Shown here piece by piece: positions 17,204 to 26,138 of a stretch of DNA of 64,000 bases. Origin of the DNA: Saprospiraceae bacterium (GTDB lineage: Bacteria; Bacteroidota; Bacteroidia; Chitinophagales; Saprospiraceae); assembly GCA_020629715.1 (NCBI GenBank), contig JAHDCU010000001.1, forward strand, positions 248,001 to 312,000, in the 5' to 3' direction. Made by a program: the position numbers and the translations under genes. The first letter of the stretch is position 1. The number at the start of each line of letters is the position of its first letter. Under the pieces are notes generated by a model, which saw only the letters and a list, made by a program, of their open reading frames with translations, did no database searches and was not told the DNA's origin.

Positions 17204-20200
17204 ATGTCAACAAAATTCTTTACAAACGAAAATGAAAATACTCTTCTAAATAAATTAGAAGGAATATTCCAACATAGAAACATTCACTTCTTCGATGCTC
17301 TTGTAGGGTATTTTAGAGCCTCGGGATACTTCAGAATAAGACCTTTTGTAGACAAAGCAGAAGAGATCAGAATACTTGTGGGTATCAATATTGACAAACT
17401 TATTTATGATGCTAATCAGAAAGGCTTACTATTTCAATTCGATGCTAACAAAAGCAGAGAAGATTTCTTTAAGGAGATACAGCAAAATATTCAAGAAGCA
17501 GAATATGACAAAGCAGTAGAAGAAGGAATGGTTCAGCTGATAGCAGACCTATCATCGGAAAAGATAATAATCAAAGTTCACCCAAAACAAAACATCCATG
17601 CTAAAATCTACATCTTTAGAGAAGAGGAAAAACATGATCATGGCTACGGTTCTGTTATAACTGGATCAAGTAACCTTACAGATAATGGACTCTCACAAAA
17701 CTTTGAATTTAATGTAGAGCTTAGGGATAACTCAGATATTGATTTTGCAACAGAGACTTTTAATAAACTATGGGAAGAAAGTATTGAGATAGGAAAAGAA
17801 TTTGTAGACAGACTCAAAAAAGAGACTTACTTAAACGATGACTTCACACCATATGAAGTCTATATGAAGTTCCTAATAGAATACTTTGGCAAGAGTATAG
17901 AGTTTGATCCCAATTCCATTCAAGATCTACCTGCAGGTTTCAAAAAATTATCATACCAAGTAGATGCCGTAGCAGATGGTTATAGCAAGATGATGAAGCA
18001 TAAAGGGTTTTTCCTAAGTGATGTAGTAGGATTAGGTAAGACGATAGTATCCACATTAATAGCTAAGAAGTTCTTTTACTCTAATGGTTTTCCAGGTTAT
18101 CTCTCTCGTACACTTGTGATTTGTCCTCCTGCACTCCGAGATAATTGGGAGGAGACCTTTTATAAATTCGGGATGAATAATTACAAAATCATCACATCTG
18201 GGAGCTTACATAAAATCAGAAAGCATAGAGATTTCGACTTAATAATAGTAGATGAAGCTCATAAATTTCGAAGTGATACAGCCGAGATGTACTTCCATCT
18301 GCAAAACATCTGTAAGTCACCTACACGTAAGAGGTTAGCTGACGGTTCGCTTCAAGAGAAGAGAGTAATATTAGTCTCAGCTACACCACTTAATAATAAG
18401 CCTGAGGATATTGCCAATCTTATGTACTTATTCCAAGATGCTAAGAACTCGACTTTAGAAGTAAGTAATCTGAGACATTTCTTTAGACAACATATTGATA
18501 CGTATAAAAAACTTAAAAAGGAATCTGACATCGCTAAGGTTACGGCAGGTGTTAAGGAGATATATCAAGACATCAGAATAAAGGCTATCGAACCACTAAT
18601 GGTAAGAAGGACCAGAACAGACCTTACTCAAAATGATGACTATGCTAAGGACTTGGCAGAACAAGGAGTTGTATTCCCTAAAGTTAGAAAACCAGAAAAA
18701 ATATTTTATCAATTAGATCCTCTATTGGATAGTCTATATGACCAGACAATACATTTACTGAGTGATAGATCAGAGGGATTGACATACTTCAGATACCAAG
18801 CCATCAAGTATCTAAAGCCTGAAAAAAAGGTCAAATATCAGCAAGCAGATAGAATATCCACTCAGCTTGCCTTCATTATGAAGACACTTTTAGTTAAGAG
18901 AATAGACAGTAGTTTCTATGCCTTTAAACAATCTCTTATCAGATTCTATGATGCCACCTCGGCAATGGTAACGATGTTCGATAATGATAGAATCTATATA
19001 GCACCTAATCAAAAAGTAAGCGAATACATCAATGCTGGAAAAGAGGATGAATTAGTTCAGATACTTATAGAATTACAAGAAACAGATCCAACTATAGAAA
19101 TTTGTACAGCTGATGATTTTGAGCCGGGCTTTCTTACAGGCTTGAAGGGTGACCAAGAAAAACTTAAAGAGTTAGTGGAAGCATGGAATGTAATAGACTA
19201 CGATCCAAAGCTCGATATTTTCATTGACTACATTAAGAACCGATTACTCAAACCTAAAATTAATAAAGAGAAAAAACTCGTTGTATTCTCTGAAAGTAAA
19301 GAAACTACATCCTACTTATTTAAGAAACTCGAAGGAGCAGGTATAGAAAAAATACTCGTTGTAGATAGTTCTAATCGTAAAGACAATTTTCCTAAAGTAA
19401 AGACTAATTTCGATGCTAACATACCATTAGACGAACAGAAGGATGAATATGACATAGTGATAAGCACAGAAGTATTAGCTGAAGGTGTAAATATGCATCG
19501 TGCTAATGTAATAGTTAATTACGATACTCCTTGGAATAGTACTCGTCTGATGCAGCGTATAGGTCGTGTCAATAGAATTGGATCTAAATCAAGTGAAGTA
19601 CATATATTCAATTTCTTCCCTACTGCCAAAGTCAATAATGACATTGATTTAGAGAAAAAGGCAATTATGAAGCTCCAGGCATTCCATAGTGCTATGGGAG
19701 AAGATAGTCAGATATATTCCCCTGATGAAGAGTTTGAGTCATTTGGTCTCTTTGATCAAAATGTAAATGAAGAGAAAGATGAAAAGTTAAGAATACTCTT
19801 AGAGTTACGCCGATTCAAAAGAGAGAAACCAGATGAGTTTAAAAGGATCAAAAATATGCCTACAAGAGCAAGAGTAGGTCGTATTAAAGAAGACTTAGGC
19901 GAGAGCACCATTACTTTTATAAGAAACCAGAAAAGGGATGCTTTCTTATTGGTTAATGAAAACGGAGATATAGATGAATTGACATTTATGCAAGCCTATG
20001 AACACTACTATGCTAATCCTCCTGAAGAGGGAGTGCCATTACATAGTCTGCATCATGATCAAGTCAAAGCGGGTATTGAGTTCTTTGCTCAGAAAGCCAA
20101 TGAAGAAAAAAACAAAGAAAGAAAGATCGACACAACACAGGGACCCAACGAGAAGAGAGCCTTATCATTTCTAAACGCCATAAGTAATCTGAATCTATCA

Positions 20201-20470
20201 AATGAATTAGAAAACGAATTAATCCACAATGCAAAAGATGCAATTCGTTTAGGCAAGTTCCAACAATTACAAAGGGACATAAATAAGTTAGCAAGAGCTG
20301 TGAAGAAAACCCCTTTGAAGCCAGCAATACTTTTAGAAGAATCCATCAAAGTATTGAATAAATATCCTTTACAGAAAATAGATGATGACGACAACTCATC
20401 TATTCAACCAATATTCAACACTAAGGCTTTCAAGCCTGAAATTATTATAAGCGAAAGTTTTACTCAATAG
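17204..20470 (+). CDS. PLD-SNF2 helicase-like protein
   Basis: 1088 residues. The N-terminal ~180 residues carry a phospholipase-D-type half site (IHAKIYIF, His132-x-Lys134, then GSSNLT). The SNF2/superfamily-2 core follows: DVVGLGKT (Walker A, 273-280), DEAH (350-353), SATPLNN (392-398), and in the second lobe LVVFSESKETT, STEVLAEGVNMH and RIGRVNRIGS. Similar proteins occur beside Eco57I-like methylases and in BREX and DISARM-type loci. It probably translocates on DNA to recognise or process invading DNA. The next gene starts 3 bp after the stop, indicating one transcript. Confidence 0.9.
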   Translation: MSTKFFTNENENTLLNKLEGIFQHRNIHFFDALVGYFRASGYFRIRPFVDKAEEIRILVGINIDKLIYDANQKGLLFQFDANKSREDFFKEIQQNIQEAEYDKAVEEGMVQLIADLSSEKIIIKVHPKQNIHAKIYIFREEEKHDHGYGSVITGSSNLTDNGLSQNFEFNVELRDNSDIDFATETFNKLWEESIEIGKEFVDRLKKETYLNDDFTPYEVYMKFLIEYFGKSIEFDPNSIQDLPAGFKKLSYQVDAVADGYSKMMKHKGFFLSDVVGLGKTIVSTLIAKKFFYSNGFPGYLSRTLVICPPALRDNWEETFYKFGMNNYKIITSGSLHKIRKHRDFDLIIVDEAHKFRSDTAEMYFHLQNICKSPTRKRLADGSLQEKRVILVSATPLNNKPEDIANLMYLFQDAKNSTLEVSNLRHFFRQHIDTYKKLKKESDIAKVTAGVKEIYQDIRIKAIEPLMVRRTRTDLTQNDDYAKDLAEQGVVFPKVRKPEKIFYQLDPLLDSLYDQTIHLLSDRSEGLTYFRYQAIKYLKPEKKVKYQQADRISTQLAFIMKTLLVKRIDSSFYAFKQSLIRFYDATSAMVTMFDNDRIYIAPNQKVSEYINAGKEDELVQILIELQETDPTIEICTADDFEPGFLTGLKGDQEKLKELVEAWNVIDYDPKLDIFIDYIKNRLLKPKINKEKKLVVFSESKETTSYLFKKLEGAGIEKILVVDSSNRKDNFPKVKTNFDANIPLDEQKDEYDIVISTEVLAEGVNMHRANVIVNYDTPWNSTRLMQRIGRVNRIGSKSSEVHIFNFFPTAKVNNDIDLEKKAIMKLQAFHSAMGEDSQIYSPDEEFESFGLFDQNVNEEKDEKLRILLELRRFKREKPDEFKRIKNMPTRARVGRIKEDLGESTITFIRNQKRDAFLLVNENGDIDELTFMQAYEHYYANPPEEGVPLHSLHHDQVKAGIEFFAQKANEEKNKERKIDTTQGPNEKRALSFLNAISNLNLSNELENELIHNAKDAIRLGKFQQLQRDINKLARAVKKTPLKPAILLEESIKVLNKYPLQKIDDDDNSSIQPIFNTKAFKPEIIISESFTQ

Positions 20471-20473
20471 AAT

Positions 20474-23400
20474 ATGATGCAGGCAAAAGAGATTAAAAAC
20501 ATATTGTCCAGTCGTTATGACTTTACTAAATGGAGGTCTGTTCTTGACTTTATCTTTCCCAAAATTCAATATGAGTCAAATAGTATTGTTATACCTGACA
20601 CTTCTGAGATGGTACAGCACATACATCAAAAAGGGCAAATAGATTTAACCGACCATAAGAAAATAATTATACTCGAAATCCAAGTAAAATCTAAACATAA
20701 CATTGCTCGTACTAAAGTAGGGTTTAACAATATAGCATCTAAATATATAGATCAAGCAAACAATCACGGACTCTTAGTATTTTACACATCAGAAGATCCT
20801 GAGCAAACTAATTATAGGTTATCCTTCATTTCTAAGGAATCAAGATTTAATGAGGATGGTGAGTTCAGTGAATTTACAACTAACCCCAAAAGGTACACAT
20901 ATCTCTTGGGGCCACAAGAGGCATGTACCACAGCTGCATCTCGATTTATAGAATTAGCTTCTAAGCGTAATACCTTCGATTTTGTTTTACAAGATGTCAT
21001 TGATGCATTCTCGGTAGAAAAATTAAACAATCAATTTTTCAAACGATACAAAGACCAATTTGACATATTCACTCAACATCTTTCTAATCCTCAAAATGGC
21101 TACAGATACGATGTTTTCAAAATAAGTGAAAGTGAAGTAGAAGCTGATAAAGAAAAGAATGAATTACCTATTAGAAATTTCACTAAAAAACTTTTAGCCA
21201 GGATAGTATTTATTTACTTCTTACAACGTAAAGGATGGATGGGTGTGACTACTCCAAAAGGAACAGAAAAGATAAAATGGTCAAACGGGATTAAAGATTT
21301 CGTAGCAGCGTTATTTACTGAAGTGGATGATAAAGATAAATTTCATAGCAAATATCTTTCTGAGCTATTCTATAACACCTTAAATAATGAGAATAGGAAC
21401 AACTTTACATTCTTAGTCGACGATATGTCACCTTTTAAGAGTAGAGGCACGGTAAGTGTTCCCTACCTAAATGGTGGGCTTTTTGACAATGACCTTCCAG
21501 AGGCAAATAGCATAGACTTCCCATCGCCTCTCTTTCATGATCTATTTGAGTTTCTTAATCAATACAACTTTACAATTGATGAAAATAGCCCAGAAGACCA
21601 TGAGGTAGGAATAGATCCAGAAATGTTAGGGCATATTTTTGAAAATCTATTAGAAGACAATAGGGACAAAGGAGCATACTATACTCCAAAGGAAGTTGTA
21701 CACTACATGAGTCAACAAAGTCTAATTGCATATCTCAATAGTAAGTTACAGAGTGAGACTAATGAAATCAGAGACTTCATTAAGGCCAAATCAATATCCC
21801 CATTTATAGAGGCAAATACAGACAAGCTAATTTCATTTCTTAGTACGGTAAAGGTATGTGATCCAGCTATTGGATCAGGAGCATTTCCAATGGGAGTCCT
21901 AAAAGAAATATTCACGGCTCTATCAAGTCTGTACAAATTAAAATCCCCCTATACACCTCTTAATGAAGCTCAGATAAAAAGAGAAATTATTCAAAACAGT
22001 ATATACGGTGTAGATCTTGAAAAAGGAGCTGTAGATATTGCAAGGTTAAGATTTTGGTTAGCATTGGTAGTAGATGAAGAAGCACCAGAACCACTCCCAA
22101 ACTTAGATTATAAGATTGTTACTGGAAACTCATTGTTACATAGATTCCCTTTAGATAACCCTATTGATGAAGTATTTAAAGATTTTAACAAAACCATTCA
22201 GTCGGATGATTACAATAATCATGTAGTCAAAAACCACATAGGGAATAACAAAGTTGATCTTGATTATTACAAAATATTAGTTAGTAACTATCTCAATGTT
22301 TCATCTATTGAGAAAAAAGAAACATTCAAGACGATCATCAAAGAGGTAAAAAGTGCATTCAAAACCTCATTCTCAAAGTCAGAGATCACCAAAGTTGCAA
22401 ATGCAAGGGCAAAAGTTGACAAGTTGACATTTGTAGATGTTTTTGGGAAACAGGTAGGCACTAAGACCCAAATAAAAAATGCAAAAAAGAAATTCAACGA
22501 ACTTATAAAGGATAGGAAGAAGGTAGAATCTGGTATAATTTATAAAGACGCAATCGAGTGGAGATTTGAGTTCCCTAATCTATTGGATGAGAATGGAGAC
22601 TTTAGCGGCTTCGATATTGTGATAGGTAATCCTCCTTATATCAAGGAATACACTAATAAAAGTGTTTTCAATGGCCTTAGAGATAGTCCTTACTACATGG
22701 GCAAGATGGACATATGGTATTTCTTTGCATGCTTCTGTATTGATCTACTCAAAGATGACGGTGGCATACAGTGCTTTATAGCACAAAATAATTGGGTGAC
22801 AAGTGCTGGTGCAGCACGACTAAGAGACAAAATACTAACTGATACGGAGATGTTATCTTTTATAGATTTTGGAAATTACAAAGTTTTTCAAAGTGCTGGT
22901 ATCCAGACAATGATATATGTACTCAAAAAAACATCACAGCCAAAAGATACATATACTACTACTTACTCAAAATTATTAGTTGAAAACATAGATAAGACTT
23001 TTTTAGACCACTTCTTACAAGCAGAAGAGACCACTGATCAAGACAAGTTTGAAAAATTAGACTTTCTATTTGTACCAAGTAATTATGAAAATGGTTATAT
23101 CACTTTTGCTAATGATAGTACGGGTAAAATATTAAAAGCAATTCAGAATAATGAGGTGGTTTTTCTCGACAAGAATGAAGTTGCACAAGGAATAGTTTTT
23201 CCTCAAGATTTCTTAAATAAGAAGAATGCACTAAAATTAAATAATGAATTTAAAATTGGGTCAGGAATATTTGCTCTAAATAAAAGTGAAGTTCAAGAAT
23301 TAAATTTATCCGAATCAGAGAAGCATCTTCTCAAACCATACTTTTCTACTGATAGCTTCAACAGATATTTTGGATTGAACGAAACAAATAATGTGTTAAT

Positions 23401-24160
23401 ATACACTAACTCCTCGTTCAAACGTCCAGAGAAAATTGAACCTTATCCAAGTATAAAAAGACACTTAGATAAATTTTCAAGTATTATTACCTCTGACAAC
23501 AAACCATATGGCTTACACAGAGCAAGAGATGAACGGTTTTTTGTAGGTGAGAAAATAATAGCACAAAGAAAATGCCCTGGACGGCCAATATTTACTTACA
23601 CAGATTTTGATACTTACGTCTCCGCAACTTTTTATCTTATAAAAACTGATAGCCTTAATCATAAGTATCTCACTGCATTACTAAATAGTAAGCTAATTGC
23701 TTTCTGGCTTCGCCACAAAGGCAAAATGCAAGGATCAAACTACCAAATAGATAAAGCACCATTAGTTAATATCCCTATCAAGACACCACAAAATACAATT
23801 TCGTTTGAGATACTATGCGACTACTTAATATTGCTAAATGACCCTACATCTGCAAGCGTAAATAATTATACAATAAATGGAGATGTTGCTTACGTGTTTG
23901 AAGAAGTGTTAGACATGATGATATATGAACTATACTTCGAAGAGCATATGACTGAGAATGACCTTGATGTTATGCAATTTATTGATACAGCCAAATACAT
24001 AAAGCCCATTAATGATTTACCATCTAAAGAGAAATCGAAAATAGTAGCTGATTGTTATACTTGGTTACAGAAAGAAGATAATCCGATTAGAAATAGAATA
24101 ATGTTAGCTAATGTTAGGAGTAAAGACTTCATTGGTAAAATAAATAGTGCTACTCATTAG
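20474..24160 (+). CDS. Eco57I-like N6-adenine DNA methyltransferase, possible type IIG enzyme
   Basis: 1228 residues. The SAM motif DPAIGSGAFPMG (~461-473) and catalytic motif IGNPPYIKE (~717-724) mark a gamma-class N6-adenine methylase of the Eco57I/PglX group. The C-terminal third matches the TaqI-like specificity domain (KYLTALLNSKLIAFWLRHKG, GSNYQIDKAPL). The N-terminal ~150 residues contain QIDLTDHKKIIILEIQVKSK, a D-(x)n-E-x-Q-x-K pattern like a PD-(D/E)xK nuclease, suggesting restriction and modification in one chain. An alternative is a modification-only subunit that depends on the helicase. It begins 3 bp after the helicase gene and ends 2 bp before the ATPase gene. Confidence 0.9.
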   Translation: MMQAKEIKNILSSRYDFTKWRSVLDFIFPKIQYESNSIVIPDTSEMVQHIHQKGQIDLTDHKKIIILEIQVKSKHNIARTKVGFNNIASKYIDQANNHGLLVFYTSEDPEQTNYRLSFISKESRFNEDGEFSEFTTNPKRYTYLLGPQEACTTAASRFIELASKRNTFDFVLQDVIDAFSVEKLNNQFFKRYKDQFDIFTQHLSNPQNGYRYDVFKISESEVEADKEKNELPIRNFTKKLLARIVFIYFLQRKGWMGVTTPKGTEKIKWSNGIKDFVAALFTEVDDKDKFHSKYLSELFYNTLNNENRNNFTFLVDDMSPFKSRGTVSVPYLNGGLFDNDLPEANSIDFPSPLFHDLFEFLNQYNFTIDENSPEDHEVGIDPEMLGHIFENLLEDNRDKGAYYTPKEVVHYMSQQSLIAYLNSKLQSETNEIRDFIKAKSISPFIEANTDKLISFLSTVKVCDPAIGSGAFPMGVLKEIFTALSSLYKLKSPYTPLNEAQIKREIIQNSIYGVDLEKGAVDIARLRFWLALVVDEEAPEPLPNLDYKIVTGNSLLHRFPLDNPIDEVFKDFNKTIQSDDYNNHVVKNHIGNNKVDLDYYKILVSNYLNVSSIEKKETFKTIIKEVKSAFKTSFSKSEITKVANARAKVDKLTFVDVFGKQVGTKTQIKNAKKKFNELIKDRKKVESGIIYKDAIEWRFEFPNLLDENGDFSGFDIVIGNPPYIKEYTNKSVFNGLRDSPYYMGKMDIWYFFACFCIDLLKDDGGIQCFIAQNNWVTSAGAARLRDKILTDTEMLSFIDFGNYKVFQSAGIQTMIYVLKKTSQPKDTYTTTYSKLLVENIDKTFLDHFLQAEETTDQDKFEKLDFLFVPSNYENGYITFANDSTGKILKAIQNNEVVFLDKNEVAQGIVFPQDFLNKKNALKLNNEFKIGSGIFALNKSEVQELNLSESEKHLLKPYFSTDSFNRYFGLNETNNVLIYTNSSFKRPEKIEPYPSIKRHLDKFSSIITSDNKPYGLHRARDERFFVGEKIIAQRKCPGRPIFTYTDFDTYVSATFYLIKTDSLNHKYLTALLNSKLIAFWLRHKGKMQGSNYQIDKAPLVNIPIKTPQNTISFEILCDYLILLNDPTSASVNNYTINGDVAYVFEEVLDMMIYELYFEEHMTENDLDVMQFIDTAKYIKPINDLPSKEKSKIVADCYTWLQKEDNPIRNRIMLANVRSKDFIGKINSATH

Positions 24161-24162
24161 AC

Positions 24163-26091
24163 ATGGCTAAAATCAAATCTATATCAATACAGAACTTCAA
24201 GTTCTTTGCAAATGAAACTACAATCAACTTAGATAGTAAGCATCTCTTGCTTTATGGCGAAAATGGAAGCGGCAAATCATCTATCTATTGGTCTATCTAC
24301 ACTTTATTAGAAGCAGCTAATAAGGAGAATCCAGATGATGTCAAAAAGTACTTTGAGGCAACTAATGATGAGAATCTACTTAATATTAATCTTAGCCAAG
24401 GTCAGGCTAATACTCGTAAGTCAGAAATATCAGTTGAACTTGATGATGGCAACAGTCATACATTATCGTTAGCAGATACATCAGTTTTAGGTATAACAGC
24501 AATTCAAGAAAGCAACTGGGCATCCGACTTCATCAACTATCGACATCTTCTCAATATATCCTATTTCAATCACAGCCAAGAGATAGATCTATTTCCATAT
24601 TTCAGATATACAATTCTACCGTATGTTAAGTTTGGTACTACCTCTATTTACAAAGAGGGTGACCAAGTTGATACCATTAATGCCAACGAAATTACAGAAT
24701 ACATTTTTAATAAAATAGGCCCACCTCAAACGGGAACAAGTGGCGTTGGTGATAATCATTATCCAGAAAGAGGAAGTGCTGATTATACTCATTTTGATAC
24801 AGCGTTCAAATCATGTAAAACAGAATTACAAAAGCTACTAACATACATTAATACAGAAGGCAACCCAATATTGCAAGATGAGCTTGGCTATGATATTACG
24901 TTCAAGTTGACACTAAAAGACGCTAAGTATAAACTCAATAAAAGAAGTTACAAACCACCATCATTCAGAGTTATTCTAACAATACCCAAATACGAAGGTC
25001 ATACTGGTAAAATCAACAAGGCTCAATCATTTCTAAATGAAGCCAAATTAACAGCAATTGCCTTAGCAATAAGACTTGCAGTATTAAAGAAAACCTTAGT
25101 AACAAATGCAGGTGCCTCACTTAAAGTGCTGGTCTTAGATGATTTGATGATTTCCTTAGATATGAGTAATCGAGAAAAGATACTTGACTTATTGATGAAT
25201 AAATATCAACATTCTTATCAAATACTCTTGATGACACATGATCGGTCGTTCTTTGAAGATGCTAAGTTTCATATTAGTTCTAACTATGGCAATGATGATG
25301 AAAGGGATAATGAGTGGCAACTTTTAGAAATGTATCAAGCTAAATCCGAAGATGGTTTTCCAATACCATATATAACAAAACACAGATCGCCAATTCAAAA
25401 GGCCTATTATTACTTTAACGAACATGTTGATTATAATGCCTGTGGAAATAATCTTAGATCAGCATTGGAAGAGCATTTTGTAAACTTTTTACCACAAAAA
25501 TATATTCCAGCCAAAAAAAAGAAAAGAACCCTTGGATCATTATTAGAAAAAGCCACAGAGTATTTCGACTATGTTGGATTTATTAAAGACTCATTAACTA
25601 AATTAGAAAGATATAAATCGAGATCACTAAACCCTACATCTCACTACAATCCGAAATCAAACTTTTACAAAAATGAGCTTCAAGATATTTTTGAAATTTA
25701 TGAGACTTTAAATAGAATATCTAACAAGCCTTTAGTTGATACAGATGAGGTAATATCATTTACTGTAGTAACCGAAGAAGGAGACAACTATACTTATAAT
25801 TTCAAATTACAGGATGACATATGCATATATGACAAACAAGATGGCTCAAATCCAGATATTCTACTCATTGATAAAAGAAGCTACGTCTTAGTTTCTTATG
25901 CTAAGAATGGTGGACAACCAACAGTTCGTGATGTTAATGAGAACGACCATACTCTTCAAGAGCTGTACGACCTAACATTACAAAATATACGAGATAACAT
26001 TCATCAGTCTCCAATTGTAGAAGCAGATATAAAAAAAGTGATCATCAATTCAGATGGAATTACATTAGAAACTTTAATAGCATCATACTGA
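24163..26091 (+). CDS. RecF/SMC-like ABC-type ATPase
   Basis: 642 residues. Walker A is GENGSGKS (32-39). The signature-like LNEAKLTAIALAIRLA, Walker B VLVLDDLMISLD (~321-332) and H-loop LLMTHDRSF are all present, as in RecF/Rad50-type heads, but the insertion between the two halves is short and not a long coiled coil. The C-terminal ~250 residues (from HVDYNACGNNLRSALEEHF) have no motif I recognise and no visible TOPRIM. Such ATPases act as sensors or DNA clamps in many defence systems. The start follows the methylase stop by 2 bp, and the stop overlaps a possible Argonaute start. Confidence 0.88.
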   Translation: MAKIKSISIQNFKFFANETTINLDSKHLLLYGENGSGKSSIYWSIYTLLEAANKENPDDVKKYFEATNDENLLNINLSQGQANTRKSEISVELDDGNSHTLSLADTSVLGITAIQESNWASDFINYRHLLNISYFNHSQEIDLFPYFRYTILPYVKFGTTSIYKEGDQVDTINANEITEYIFNKIGPPQTGTSGVGDNHYPERGSADYTHFDTAFKSCKTELQKLLTYINTEGNPILQDELGYDITFKLTLKDAKYKLNKRSYKPPSFRVILTIPKYEGHTGKINKAQSFLNEAKLTAIALAIRLAVLKKTLVTNAGASLKVLVLDDLMISLDMSNREKILDLLMNKYQHSYQILLMTHDRSFFEDAKFHISSNYGNDDERDNEWQLLEMYQAKSEDGFPIPYITKHRSPIQKAYYYFNEHVDYNACGNNLRSALEEHFVNFLPQKYIPAKKKKRTLGSLLEKATEYFDYVGFIKDSLTKLERYKSRSLNPTSHYNPKSNFYKNELQDIFEIYETLNRISNKPLVDTDEVISFTVVTEEGDNYTYNFKLQDDICIYDKQDGSNPDILLIDKRSYVLVSYAKNGGQPTVRDVNENDHTLQELYDLTLQNIRDNIHQSPIVEADIKKVIINSDGITLETLIASY

Positions 26092-26138
26092 AAAATCTAT
26101 CGTTAAATATCATCCCATTCTCTCATCCAAATGAATTA

